Shown: positions 19,771 to 28,075 of the stretch, in pieces | Position numbering within the stretch: position 1 is the first letter of the stretch | Layout of the letters: each line of letters opens with the position of its first letter | Source: Sulfuritortus calidifontis | GTDB taxonomy: Bacteria > Pseudomonadota > Gammaproteobacteria > Burkholderiales > Thiobacillaceae | Length of the DNA stretch: 64,000 nucleotides | Direction: 5' to 3' | Assembly (NCBI RefSeq): GCF_003967275.1 | Contig: NZ_AP018721.1 | Location: 1,178,001 to 1,242,000, forward strand | Notes under the pieces: model-generated | The model's database searches: none | What the model saw: only the letters and a program-made list of their open reading frames with translations | Told to the model about the DNA's origin: nothing | Position numbers and translations under genes: made by a program

Positions 19771-20484
19771 ATGCGTGATTGGTTCGAGAGCGAGTTAGGC
19801 AGTTACGTCCTGGCCAAGGAACAGGCCTGGTTCGACCAGACCTGTGTCGACCTCTTCGGCTTCAATGCCATGCAGGCGGGCCAGTGCTGGATCGATCTGC
19901 TGCGGGCCAATCGGATGCCTTACCGTTTTTGCAGCGATCTGGCCGAGGGGCAACTGCATTGCCGGCAGGATGCCTTGCCGGTCGCCGGCCACAGCCTGGA
20001 CTTGCTGGCGCTGCCGCATGTCCTTGAATTCAGCAGCAATCCGCATCAGGTCCTGCGTGAGGCGGAGCGGGCGTTGCGACCGGAGGGGCATCTGCTGATC
20101 AGCGGCTTCAATCCCTTCAGTTTGTGGGGCGCCAGCCGTCTGCTGAGGCAGCGGCGCGGCGACTATCCCTGGCATGGCCGCTTTTTGCACCTGAACCGTT
20201 TGAAGGACTGGCTGGCGCTGCTGGGTTTCGAACTCCAGGCCGGCCGGATGATGTGTTATGCGCCGCCGGTCAACCAGGCGAAATGGCTGCACCGCTTCCG
20301 TTTCCTGGAGGCGGCGGGCGATCGCTGGTGGGCCCTGGGCGGCGGTGTTTATGCAATCCACGCGATCAAGCGCACGCCGGGCATGCGCCTGTTGACCCCG
20401 AAATGGGGCGAGGCCTGGCGGCCCGGCGCGGCGATCGCGCGCTCCCTGCCCAAGACGACCGCGCAGCGGGGTCGCATTGACTGA
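19771..20484 (+). CDS. YafS-like class I SAM-dependent methyltransferase
   Basis: A 237-residue protein of the methyltransferase type found between gloB and rnhA in many proteobacteria (E. coli YafS). Visible segments are the post-I acidic region [20 protein letters not shown] and the motif [20 protein letters not shown]; the glycine-rich motif I is weak, as is common in this subfamily. The ATG at 19771 gives the conserved start [10 protein letters not shown]; the frame is open further upstream to 19582 but there overlaps the gloB promoter region. The substrate is unknown. It is followed by rnhA after 10 bp. Confidence 0.82.
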   Translation: MRDWFESELGSYVLAKEQAWFDQTCVDLFGFNAMQAGQCWIDLLRANRMPYRFCSDLAEGQLHCRQDALPVAGHSLDLLALPHVLEFSSNPHQVLREAERALRPEGHLLISGFNPFSLWGASRLLRQRRGDYPWHGRFLHLNRLKDWLALLGFELQAGRMMCYAPPVNQAKWLHRFRFLEAAGDRWWALGGGVYAIHAIKRTPGMRLLTPKWGEAWRPGAAIARSLPKTTAQRGRID

Positions 20485-20494
20485 GAGAGAAGAA

Positions 20495-20935
20495 ATGGTG
20501 GTGGATCTGTATACCGACGGGGCCTGCAAGGGCAACCCCGGCCCCGGCGGCTGGGGTGCCTTGCTGCGCTTTGGCGATCACGAGAAGGAACTCTGCGGCG
20601 GCGAGCCGGAGACGACCAACAACCGCATGGAACTGACCGCGGTGATCGAGGGCCTGCGGGCCCTGAAGCGCGCCTGCAAGGTGCGGGTGCACACCGATTC
20701 GCAGTATGTGAAGAAGGGCATCTCGGAATGGCTGGCCAACTGGCGCCGCCGCGGCTGGAAGACCAGCGAGGGCAAGCCGGTGAAGAACCAGGACCTCTGG
20801 CAGGCCCTGGATCGAGCCGTCGCCGAGCACGAGGTCGAGTGGTTCTGGGTCAGGGGCCATGCCGGGCATCCAGAGAACGAGCGCGCGGATGCCTTGGCCA
20901 ATCAGGGCGTGTTGAAAGGGTTGGGGAGGGCGTAA
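20495..20935 (+). CDS. rnhA: ribonuclease HI
   Basis: A 146-residue RNase HI that removes RNA from RNA:DNA hybrids. The four active-site acids are in [27 protein letters not shown] and NERADALAN. The ATG at 20495 follows a GAGAGA purine tract; a TTG at 20477 is unlikely because it overlaps the methyltransferase stop. Its stop overlaps the dnaQ start by one base (TAATG). Confidence 0.97.
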   Translation: MVVDLYTDGACKGNPGPGGWGALLRFGDHEKELCGGEPETTNNRMELTAVIEGLRALKRACKVRVHTDSQYVKKGISEWLANWRRRGWKTSEGKPVKNQDLWQALDRAVAEHEVEWFWVRGHAGHPENERADALANQGVLKGLGRA

Positions 20936-21615
20936 TGCGCAAGATCGTGCTGGACACCGAAACCACGGGCCTGGATCCGGCCCAGGGGCACCGCATCATC
21001 GAGATCGGCGCCCTGGAGATCGTCAACCGCCAGGTCACCGGCCGCAATTTCCATGTCTATCTCAATCCGGATCGCGAGATCGACGCCGGCGCCATCGCCG
21101 TGCATGGCCTGACCAACGAGTTTCTTGCCGACAAGCCGCGTTTCCCCGACGTGGTGGCGGATCTACTGGACTTCGTCGGCGGCGCCGAGCTGGTCATTCA
21201 TAACGCCCCGTTCGACATGGGCTTCCTCAATGCCGAGTTGCGTCTGATCGACCGGCCGGCACTGGAGTCGAGCTGCGCCGGCGTCCTGGATACGCTCAAG
21301 TTGGCCAAGGACCTGCACCCGGGCCAGAAGAACAACTTGGATGCACTCTGCCGGCGCTATGACGTGGACAACTCGAACCGGGCCTACCACGGCGCCTTGC
21401 TCGACGCGCAGCTCTTGGCCGAGGTCTATCTGGCGATGACCCGGGGTCAGGAATCGCTTGGCATCGAGAGCGTGGGGGGCAGGGCGGGTTTCGATCGCAC
21501 CCTGAAAGCGGGGGTATCGGTGCGGGTGCTGGCGCCGAGCGCCGAGGAACTGGCGGCGCACACGGCTTACTTGGCCGGGCTGGCCAAGGAAAGCGGTGCG
21601 GCGGTCGAGTGGTGA
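20935..21615 (+). CDS. dnaQ: DNA polymerase III epsilon subunit (proofreading exonuclease)
   Basis: A 226-residue DEDDh 3'-5' exonuclease. ExoI is LDTETTGLDP, ExoII HNAPFDMGFLN and ExoIII YHGALLDAQLLAEVY; a C-terminal stretch probably contacts the alpha subunit. The start overlaps the rnhA stop, so the two replication-repair genes are translationally coupled. In E. coli rnhA and dnaQ are divergent; here they are co-directional. Confidence 0.96.
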   Translation: MRKIVLDTETTGLDPAQGHRIIEIGALEIVNRQVTGRNFHVYLNPDREIDAGAIAVHGLTNEFLADKPRFPDVVADLLDFVGGAELVIHNAPFDMGFLNAELRLIDRPALESSCAGVLDTLKLAKDLHPGQKNNLDALCRRYDVDNSNRAYHGALLDAQLLAEVYLAMTRGQESLGIESVGGRAGFDRTLKAGVSVRVLAPSAEELAAHTAYLAGLAKESGAAVEW

Positions 21616-21642
21616 GGAGTTGGCACGGCCTGAGATAGGGGC

Positions 21643-21858
21643 TTAAGCGACGACCTTGTAGCCACCGTCTTCGATCGCCTGGCGCATGGCGTCGACGTTG
21701 CCGCGGGTGGCGTCGTACTGAATCTCGACCCGGCCGCTGGCCACGTCGATCTCCACGTTCTGTACGCCATCAACGGCGCCGAGCAGGTTCTTCACGCTGT
21801 TCACGCAGCCCATGCAACTCATGCCGCTGACAATCAGGGTGATCGTGTTCATGGTCAT
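21643..21858 (-). CDS. CopZ-like heavy-metal-associated (HMA) domain protein
   Basis: A small HMA ferredoxin-like-fold metallochaperone of 69-71 residues with the metal site GMSCMGCVNSV and the usual beta-alpha-beta pattern ending DGGYKVVA. It would bind Cu(I) in the cytoplasm. The ATG at 21858 overlaps the FlgN-like gene stop (ATGA); a second ATG at 21852 is also possible. It is the last gene of the flgM-flgN unit, an odd place for a copper chaperone, and no copper ATPase is in this window. Confidence 0.88.
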   Translation of the reverse strand: MTMNTITLIVSGMSCMGCVNSVKNLLGAVDGVQNVEIDVASGRVEIQYDATRGNVDAMRQAIEDGGYKVVA

Positions 21859-22313
21859 GCCTTGTCGATGGTCCGGCTGTAGGCCAGCCCGCCATGGGAC
21901 AGGCCGTCCGGGCCGTAGGTCGCGTTCTGCCGCGACATGGTTTGCAGGATGTCGATGGCCTTGTTGGTCTGGCGCAGCTGCTCGCGGATGAGGGCGCCGT
22001 TGCGCTGGTTCAGGTCGCGGGCCCGCTCGCTCAACTGGCCTATGAGTTGGCCATCCTTCAGCGCCGCCTGTTCGCCGCGTGCGGTCAGGGCGGCTTTCAA
22101 GTCGACCGGCAAGGCTTGCTTGAGGCCGAGGCTGCTGCGCAGATTCGACCACTGGTTGCCGAGCAGGCCGGCCAGGCGGTTTTTTTCTTCGATGATGCTG
22201 TTCAGGTCGTCGAGCGCCTTGGCCGTCAGGGCGGCGTGTTCGCGTTCGAGCAGGGTGACGAAAAGGCCGAGATGGGCGGCGAGGTCCTTGACCTGGTTGG
22301 CGATGGCCGACAT
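21855..22313 (-). CDS. flgN: FlgN-like flagellar export chaperone
   Basis: A 152-residue all-helical protein with the FlgN pattern: LLEREHAAL near residue 22 and a second helix with EEKNRLAGLL, then Gln/Arg-rich helices. FlgN escorts the hook-filament junction proteins FlgK and FlgL to the export gate; both are encoded at 32623-35567. The ATG at 22313 overlaps the flgM stop by one base. Assignment rests on position after flgM and helical pattern more than on strong identity. Confidence 0.82.
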   Translation of the reverse strand: MSAIANQVKDLAAHLGLFVTLLEREHAALTAKALDDLNSIIEEKNRLAGLLGNQWSNLRSSLGLKQALPVDLKAALTARGEQAALKDGQLIGQLSERARDLNQRNGALIREQLRQTNKAIDILQTMSRQNATYGPDGLSHGGLAYSRTIDKA

Positions 22314-22624
22314 CACTTGACTTGTTGCTTCAATCCCTCGACTACATTGTTCAGCAGCTTTTCGGCGATAGCATCCTCGTTGACGTCGAACTTGCCGTCG
22401 GCGATGGCCTGGCGGACCGTCTCGACCTTGCCCATGTCGATTTCCGGGATGCTGGCGAGCTGGCTCTCCAGTTGCTGCAAGCGGGTCGAGGTGCGGGTCA
22501 GGTCGATGCTGGCATCGGCCTTGGCGGGTTGGGCTGGGGTGCTGGGTGCGGTTTCCGGGCGACGCGCCTTGTTCTCTTCCGGGCGTAACTGGCCGACTTT
22601 GGCGAGGGTGCTATCGATTTTCAT
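22313..22624 (-). CDS. flgM: anti-sigma-28 factor
   Basis: A 103-residue FlgM. It starts MKIDSTLAKVG, has a disordered Pro/Ala linker, and ends with the sigma-28-binding helices IDMGKVETVRQAIADGKFDV and EKLLNNVVEGL. It holds FliA inactive until the hook is complete and FlgM is exported. The ATG at 22624 follows GGGAG; an earlier frame start at 22651 is not needed. A sigma-28 promoter lies at 22671-22698. Confidence 0.95.
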   Translation of the reverse strand: MKIDSTLAKVGQLRPEENKARRPETAPSTPAQPAKADASIDLTRTSTRLQQLESQLASIPEIDMGKVETVRQAIADGKFDVNEDAIAEKLLNNVVEGLKQQVK

Positions 22625-22670
22625 ATCCGGACTCCCGACTGCTGGACTCATGTACCTTTACTCTACCTCA

Positions 22671-22698
22671 TTATCGGCACAACTGCATGATTGGTTTA
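22671..22698 (-). promoter_or_regulatory. sigma-28 (FliA) promoter for flgM
   Basis: On the minus strand TAAA (22698-22695) and GCCGATAA (22678-22671) are 16 bp apart, against the consensus TAAA-N15-GCCGATAA. The TAA of the -35 box is the flgA stop codon. It lies about 47 bp before the flgM start, so flgM and flgN can be made from a late promoter separately from flgA. Confidence 0.75.
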
Positions 22699-23403
22699 GG
22701 GTTTGATCTGGAGCACACCCGACTCGGTGGCTGTGCCCTGCACGATGCGGCCGCTGGGCACCTTGCAGCGGACCAGGTCGCCGACGTTGGCATTGGATAG
22801 GGCGGTGCATTCCTGGCTGATGCTGAAGTCGGGGTGTTGGACCACGATGCGGACCTTCTGGCCGGCCTTGATGGCCATGGGCTTGGCCAGCAGGGCGTAA
22901 GTCAGGGGCTGGCCGGCCTTGAGCGGCTGCTTGGCCAGCATTCCGACCGCCTGCGGGGGCTGGCGCAGATACTGGCCAGGCGCGACGGCCAGTTCGATCT
23001 CACGGTTTTCCACGTCACGCGCCTTCAGAATCTCCCTCGCCGCGATCGGCCGGGTGGTCACCAGCACCGGGCCCCGGAGGTCGATGCGATAGCCCAGGTA
23101 AAGCGACCAGGCGTAGGGGCTCTCGCAGCGGACACCGAGGCTGCCCCCCCCCTGCAGCTCGGAACCCGGGGCCAGGGCGAACTGCATCTGCGTGCAGGCG
23201 GGAAAGCGCAGCCGGGGATCGGGTTGGCGCACGTTCGCCTTGGCCTTCAGTTCCGGATATTGCCGCTGGATCTCCGTCTCGAGATAACGCACCGCCGCCT
23301 GGGTCATGGCCTCCAGCGACTGGGCCGGCGGCTCGGCCGATGCGGGTGTGGCCAGGCAGCACAGGAGCAGCGCTTGGGTAGACCTACGTAGTAAAACCAC
23401 CAT
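22696..23403 (-). CDS. flgA: flagellar basal body P-ring formation chaperone
   Basis: A 235-residue FlgA with a signal peptide (cleavage after ASA near residue 23). The C-terminal SAF-like domain contains TTRPIAAREILKARDVENRE, LKAGQPLTYALL, IKAGQKVRIVV and the end GDLVRCKVPSGRIVQGTA. It helps assemble FlgI into the periplasmic P ring; flgI is at 30526. The start at 23403 (MVVLLRRS) is preferred over the longer frame to 23481. It is divergent from the GGDEF gene. Confidence 0.95.
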   Translation of the reverse strand: MVVLLRRSTQALLLCCLATPASAEPPAQSLEAMTQAAVRYLETEIQRQYPELKAKANVRQPDPRLRFPACTQMQFALAPGSELQGGGSLGVRCESPYAWSLYLGYRIDLRGPVLVTTRPIAAREILKARDVENREIELAVAPGQYLRQPPQAVGMLAKQPLKAGQPLTYALLAKPMAIKAGQKVRIVVQHPDFSISQECTALSNANVGDLVRCKVPSGRIVQGTATESGVLQIKP

Positions 23404-23459
23404 ATTGGGATCGAATGTATTCGGAATAGAATCAACGCCTCTAGGATACGGTGCCGTCC

Positions 23460-25070
23460 ATGGAACATCCATCCCAACCAACCGACATTGCCCGCGAGGC
23501 GCTGAAATGGCTGTCGCAGCGCAAGCTGCCGCCGACGCCGGACAATTACCGCCGGGCCTATGCCGAGGTCTCGGGCGAGGAGGTGAAAGCCGCGCCCTGG
23601 CCGGAGGCGATCCGTTCCCTGCTTAGCCAGTGGGATATCCGCCATGTCGGGCTGTCGCAAAAGAAAAAGAAGGAGATGGTCGAGCGGGTGCTGATCAATT
23701 TCGGCAACCAGCCGAATGAATTGCACGAGAAGATCACCGCTTTGGTCCGGTCGTGGTCAGAATCGCCGGAGTCGCGCAAGGTATTGGAAGGTGAAGAGGG
23801 TGAGGTCCCGGCCGAGGCTGCCGAGGCGGAGGAGGAGAGGGCCGCTACGACCGAGGTCGCAGCGCCGGCCGGCCGCCCCCTGGCCGAATTGGGTCGCGCC
23901 TTTGCCGATAACGTCGAGCTGTTCATCGGTGGTTGCGAGGTCCTGTGGCCGGATCTCGCCCAGCGTGCCCGCTCGCTCGTGGCCGAGGTCGAGGCGGCGC
24001 AGTGGCAGCTGGCCGAGCGCCATATCGCCGACCTGGGCCATCTCTGGCGCGAGTTCATCGTCCGAGCCGAAGACAATGTCGAACTGCTCGAGGGCCTCAA
24101 ACGCGTGGTCGCCTTGCTTTTCCGCAACGTCGGCGACATGTTCGCCGACGACCCTTGGGTGCAGAACCAGGTCACGGCCATCCACGCCATGGTCGGTGGC
24201 CAGCTCAATTACTACAGCTTGTTCGATGCCGAACGCACCCTGGAAGAGGTGGTCAACCGGCAGAAGGCCCTGCAGGACAACCTGCGAGAGGCGAAATCGC
24301 GCTTGAAGGGCCTGATCTCCACCTTCGTCGACCGGGTCGGCGAGCTGACCGATGCCACCGGCGAGCAGCAGGACCGCATCCAGGGCTATGCCGACCGGAT
24401 CGCCGCCGCCGACGACCTGGCCGAGTTGAACGAGGTCATGGAGGGACTGACTGCCGAGATGGGCCGCATGCGCGACCAGATGCGGCAGACCCACGGCGAG
24501 CTGCTGGATGCCAGGCGGCAGGTGGAGCAGGCGGACGAACGGATACATGAGCTCGAACGGGAATTGCAGGAAGTCGCCAACCTGGTCCGGGAAGACCAGC
24601 TGACCGGCGCCCTCAACCGGCGCGGCATGGAGGAGGCGATGGCGCGGGAACTGGCCCGCGCCGAGCGCATGGCCGCGCCCTTGTCGCTGGCCCTGCTCGA
24701 CATCGACCACTTCAAGAAGATCAACGACAGCTACGGCCACCAGGCCGGCGACCAGGCCCTGGTCCATCTGTCCAAGGTGACCCGGCAGCTGCTGCGGCCG
24801 TCCGACTCGCTGGGCCGCTGGGGCGGCGAGGAATTCCTGATCATGCTGCCCAATACCGACCTGGCCGAGGCGGAGAAGGTGATGCAGCGGCTGCAGCGCG
24901 AGCTGACCAAGACCTTCTTCCTGCATGACAACCAGCGCATCCTGATCACCTTCAGCGCCGGAGTCGCCCAGCGCCAGGCTGGCGAAGAACGCGACCTCTG
25001 GATTCGGCGGGCCGACCAAGCCATGTACCAAGCCAAGGCCAAGGGGCGGAATCGGGTCGAACGCGGTTAG
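23460..25070 (+). CDS. GGDEF diguanylate cyclase
   Basis: A 536-residue cytoplasmic protein. An N-terminal helical domain (LSQRKLPPTPDNYRRAY), a Glu/Ala-rich linker and a long helical/coiled-coil region (about residues 230-370) precede a C-terminal GGDEF domain. That domain has DQLTGALNRRGM, DIDHFKKINDSYGH, the active loop GGEEF and a C-terminal QAMYQAKAKGRNRV. GGEEF is a catalytically competent variant, so it should make cyclic-di-GMP. No inhibitory-site RxxD is obvious just before the loop. The ATG at 23460 is preferred over a GTG at 23451. Its place between flgA and flgB suggests a role in motility or flagellar control. Confidence 0.92.
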   Translation: MEHPSQPTDIAREALKWLSQRKLPPTPDNYRRAYAEVSGEEVKAAPWPEAIRSLLSQWDIRHVGLSQKKKKEMVERVLINFGNQPNELHEKITALVRSWSESPESRKVLEGEEGEVPAEAAEAEEERAATTEVAAPAGRPLAELGRAFADNVELFIGGCEVLWPDLAQRARSLVAEVEAAQWQLAERHIADLGHLWREFIVRAEDNVELLEGLKRVVALLFRNVGDMFADDPWVQNQVTAIHAMVGGQLNYYSLFDAERTLEEVVNRQKALQDNLREAKSRLKGLISTFVDRVGELTDATGEQQDRIQGYADRIAAADDLAELNEVMEGLTAEMGRMRDQMRQTHGELLDARRQVEQADERIHELERELQEVANLVREDQLTGALNRRGMEEAMARELARAERMAAPLSLALLDIDHFKKINDSYGHQAGDQALVHLSKVTRQLLRPSDSLGRWGGEEFLIMLPNTDLAEAEKVMQRLQRELTKTFFLHDNQRILITFSAGVAQRQAGEERDLWIRRADQAMYQAKAKGRNRVERG

Positions 25071-25071
25071 C

Positions 25072-25086
25072 CGGCAAGAATTGCCG
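25072..25086. promoter_or_regulatory. palindromic activator site upstream of flgB
   Basis: CGGCAA-GAA-TTGCCG is a perfect 6+6 palindrome 100 bp upstream of the sigma-54 -24 box of flgB. The identical arms recur at 29673-29687 before the second sigma-54 promoter. The arrangement fits a FleR/FlrC/FlbD-type enhancer-binding protein. A half site TTGCCG recurs at about 25114. Confidence 0.65.
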
Positions 25087-25185
25087 CCGGTGGCCAGCCC
25101 GCTTGCCGCCCCGCGGCCTGTCGGTTAGTCGACAAAAACAGCCGAACCCAATAAATACAAACACATAGGCTGTATTTTTTGTTCT

Positions 25186-25201
25186 TGGCACGAGGTTTGC
25201 T
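25186..25201 (+). promoter_or_regulatory. sigma-54 promoter of flgBCDEFG
   Basis: TGGCACG-N4-TTGCT matches the RpoN consensus exactly, with the -24 GG and -12 GC correctly spaced. It lies 28 bp before the flgB ATG, with AAAGGA as ribosome-binding site between them. Confidence 0.9.
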
Positions 25202-25228
25202 AATTAGAAGCGCGAAAGGAACCGCGCC

Positions 25229-25636
25229 ATGCTTGGAAAACTCGACCGAGAACTTGCCTTTGTACAGAACGCCTTGGACCTGCGGGCCCGGCGGCAGGAG
25301 CTCTTGGCAGCCAACATCGCCAATGCCGATACGCCGAACTACAAGGCACGCGACATCGATTTCCAGTCCGCCTTGCGCTCGGCCATGGGTGCCGCCGGCG
25401 GTCCGCTGGCCCTGAGCCGGACCGCCGCCGGCCATATCGACAAGTCCGCCGGCAGCGTAGGCGGCCTGGCCGAGGCCAAGTACCGCACCGTCCTGCAGCC
25501 CAGCCTCGACGGCAACACGGTGGACACCGACATCGAGCGCGGCCACTTCGCCGAGAACGCCATCCACTACCAGTTCCTGCTGGAACGTGCCCGCGGTACC
25601 TTCCGCACCATTTCCTCCGCGCTGGAGAGCCGCTGA
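25229..25636 (+). CDS. flgB: flagellar basal body rod protein FlgB
   Basis: A 135-residue proximal rod subunit with the flagellar rod N-terminal motif LLAANIANADTPNYKARDIDF and a C-terminal helix ending LERARGTFRTISSALESR. It is exported through the flagellar type III system without cleavage. It is first in the flgBCDEFG operon, directly behind the sigma-54 promoter, and overlaps flgC by one base (TGATG). Confidence 0.97.
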   Translation: MLGKLDRELAFVQNALDLRARRQELLAANIANADTPNYKARDIDFQSALRSAMGAAGGPLALSRTAAGHIDKSAGSVGGLAEAKYRTVLQPSLDGNTVDTDIERGHFAENAIHYQFLLERARGTFRTISSALESR

Positions 25637-26049
25637 TGTCCATGCTGAACGTCTTCCAGATCGCCGCCTCGGCCCTCACTGCCCAGTCCATGCGGCTGAA
25701 CGCCGTGGCCAGCAACCTGGCCAACGTCGATTCCGCCCATTCCTCGACTGGCGAAGGCTACAAGGCCAAGCAGGTCGTATTCGAGGCGGTGCCGGTGGCC
25801 GTCGGTGCCGGCTACGCCCAGGGCGTGCGGGTGAAGGAGGTGGTCGAGGACAAGGCGCCCGCCCGGCAGGTCTACGACCCGACCCATCCCCTGGCCGATG
25901 CCAAGGGCTATGTGTCCTACCCCAATGTCGATGCGGTGGAGGAGATGGTCAACATGATCTCCGCCTCGCGTTCCTACCAGACCAACGCCGAGATGATGTC
26001 CACGGCGAAAGAATTGACCCAGCGCACCTTGGCGCTGCTGCAAAGCTAA
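25636..26049 (+). CDS. flgC: flagellar basal body rod protein FlgC
   Basis: A 137-residue rod protein with the N-terminal motif AVASNLANVDSAHSSTGEGY and the C-terminal NVDAVEEMVNMISASRSYQTNAEM split helix typical of FlgC. It follows flgB with one-base overlap and precedes flgD by 13 bp with a GGGGGA ribosome-binding site. Confidence 0.97.
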   Translation: MSMLNVFQIAASALTAQSMRLNAVASNLANVDSAHSSTGEGYKAKQVVFEAVPVAVGAGYAQGVRVKEVVEDKAPARQVYDPTHPLADAKGYVSYPNVDAVEEMVNMISASRSYQTNAEMMSTAKELTQRTLALLQS

Positions 26050-26062
26050 GGGGGATTGAGCC

Positions 26063-26740
26063 ATGGCTGTGACCAACACCCAGACCAGCTACGCCAGCCT
26101 GATCGATTCGATCAACGGCCAGACCACGAAGAAGGCGACCGCCAATCAGGTCACCGACATGCAGGACAGGTTCCTCAAGCTGCTGACCACGCAGCTGCAG
26201 AACCAGGATCCGATGAACCCCATGGAGAACGCCGAGCTGACCTCGCAGCTGGCGCAGATGTCGACGGTGGAGGGCATCACCAAGCTGAACACCAGCCTGG
26301 ACAGCCTGCTTGCCGGCTACCAGGCCAGCCAGACCATGCAGGCCGCCGCGCTGATCGGCCGCACCGTGCTGACCGAGGGCGACACCATCGACCTCAATGG
26401 CGGCCTGGGGGCCGCCGCCTTCGAACTGAAGTCGGGTGCCGACAAGGTCGTGGTCAAGATCCAGGACAGCAACGGCATCGAGCTGCGCTCCCTGGCGCTG
26501 GGCCAGCAGGATGCGGGCATGGTCAAGTTCGGTTGGGATGGCCTGGACAACAACGGCCAGGCAGTGGCTGACGGCAACTACTGGTTCGTGGTCGAGGCCG
26601 AGCGCGCCGGCAACTTCGTCGACGCCACGCCGCTGGCCCTGACCGGCGTGCGCAGCGTGGTGCTGAGCAACGGCAAGGTCGAGCTGGATACGGCGAGCCT
26701 GGGTATCCGCCAGCTCGACCAAGTACGGCAGATTTTCTAA
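26063..26740 (+). CDS. flgD: flagellar hook assembly (capping) protein FlgD
   Basis: A 225-residue hook scaffolding protein. The FlgD N-terminal domain is clear (RFLKLLTTQLQNQDPMNPM, then ELTSQLAQMSTVEGI), followed by a FLG_N/Ig-like part with the motif FGWDGLDNNGQAVADGNYWF. It caps the growing hook and is discarded on completion. Length is normal. Confidence 0.96.
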   Translation: MAVTNTQTSYASLIDSINGQTTKKATANQVTDMQDRFLKLLTTQLQNQDPMNPMENAELTSQLAQMSTVEGITKLNTSLDSLLAGYQASQTMQAAALIGRTVLTEGDTIDLNGGLGAAAFELKSGADKVVVKIQDSNGIELRSLALGQQDAGMVKFGWDGLDNNGQAVADGNYWFVVEAERAGNFVDATPLALTGVRSVVLSNGKVELDTASLGIRQLDQVRQIF

Positions 26741-26751
26741 GGAGAACGTAG

Positions 26752-28005
26752 ATGAGCTTCCAGCAGGGTTTGAGCGGTCTGGCCGGTGCCACCAAGAACC
26801 TGGATGTGATCGGCAACAATATCGCCAACGTCGCCACGGCCGGCTTCAAGCAGAGCCGGGCCGAGTTCGCCGACGTCTACGCCAGCTCGCTCTACGGTGC
26901 CGGCGGCATCCAGGTCGGTATCGGCACCCAGGTGCTGAACGTCGCCCAGCAGTTCACCCAGGGCAACATCTCGCTCACCAACAACCCGCTCGACGTGGCG
27001 ATCAACGGCGACGGCTTCTTCCGCCTGAACGACCGGGGCGCCGTCACCTACAGCCGCAACGGCCAGTTCCATCTGGACAAGGATGGCTACCTGATCACCA
27101 ACACCGGTCTCAACGTCATGGGCTACACCGACCTGACCCTGGATGTGAACAATAACGTCATCGGCGCTGCCAACCTGGGCAACATCCAGATCGACTTGAA
27201 CGACCTGCAGCCGCAGGCGACCAGCTCCATGGATCTGGTGCTGAACCTGGATGCCGGGGTTTCACTCAAGACCATCGCCGGCTTCGACCCGAATACGGCG
27301 AGCACCTACAACTTCTCCAGTACCTTCACCATCTATGACAGCCTGGGCGTCGATCACCAACTGACCCTTTACTACCTCAACACCGCCGATACGGCGACCA
27401 CCAGCACCTGGTCGGTGTACGCCTATGTCAATGGCAGCCAGCTCGACTTGGGTGCTGCGGGTGCCCCCGTTTATCACGACCTGGTGTTCGACAACACGGG
27501 CACCCTGACGCCGGCTACCGCCACGACCAGCAACCAGCCCTTTGCTGTCGCCCCGGCCCAGGATTTGGCGATTGCCTTCGACTTCACCGGCACCACCCAG
27601 TACGCCGGCGATTCCGGCGTGACCGCGGTGTCGCAGGATGGCTATGCCCGCGGCCGGGTGATCGGTGTCACCATCGACGAGAACGGCATCGTCAACGGCC
27701 GTTACACCAACGGCCTGACCCGGCCGTTGCAGCAACTGGTGCTGGCCAACTTCCGCAACCCCAATGCCCTGGTGCCGCTGGGCAACAACCAGTGGGCGGC
27801 GATCAGCGAGACCGGCAGCGAGGTGCTGAACACCCCGGGTGTGGGTATCGCCGGCGCGGTTCAGGCCGGTGCCACCGAGGATGCCAACGTCGACCTCACC
27901 GGCGAGCTGGTCAACCTTATCGTGGCGCAGCGTCTCTACCAGGCCAACGCCCAGACCATCCGGGCGCAGGACCAGATCCTGCAGACCTTGGTCAACCTGA
28001 GATAA
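26752..28005 (+). CDS. flgE: flagellar hook protein FlgE
   Basis: A 417-residue hook subunit. It has an N-terminal rod motif (NIANVATAGFKQSRAEF), the FlgE D1/D2 region with DVAINGDGFFRL and SRNGQFHLDKDGYL, a Thr/Asp-rich surface-exposed middle, and a C-terminal coiled helix DLTGELVNLIVAQRLYQANA. It is preceded by AAGGAG. Length is in the usual range. Confidence 0.97.
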   Translation: MSFQQGLSGLAGATKNLDVIGNNIANVATAGFKQSRAEFADVYASSLYGAGGIQVGIGTQVLNVAQQFTQGNISLTNNPLDVAINGDGFFRLNDRGAVTYSRNGQFHLDKDGYLITNTGLNVMGYTDLTLDVNNNVIGAANLGNIQIDLNDLQPQATSSMDLVLNLDAGVSLKTIAGFDPNTASTYNFSSTFTIYDSLGVDHQLTLYYLNTADTATTSTWSVYAYVNGSQLDLGAAGAPVYHDLVFDNTGTLTPATATTSNQPFAVAPAQDLAIAFDFTGTTQYAGDSGVTAVSQDGYARGRVIGVTIDENGIVNGRYTNGLTRPLQQLVLANFRNPNALVPLGNNQWAAISETGSEVLNTPGVGIAGAVQAGATEDANVDLTGELVNLIVAQRLYQANAQTIRAQDQILQTLVNLR

Positions 28006-28075
28006 GGCAGCAGTAGACCACCCTTCCGGGTGAAGCGCCGGGCAGAAGCCCGGCATAGGTCGAACAGGAGTGACG

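Noticed and set aside
25072-25086. Reading the palindrome after the GGDEF gene as a terminator
   Set aside because: The stem is only 6 bp and no T-run follows; an identical site before the second sigma-54 promoter makes an activator site the better reading.
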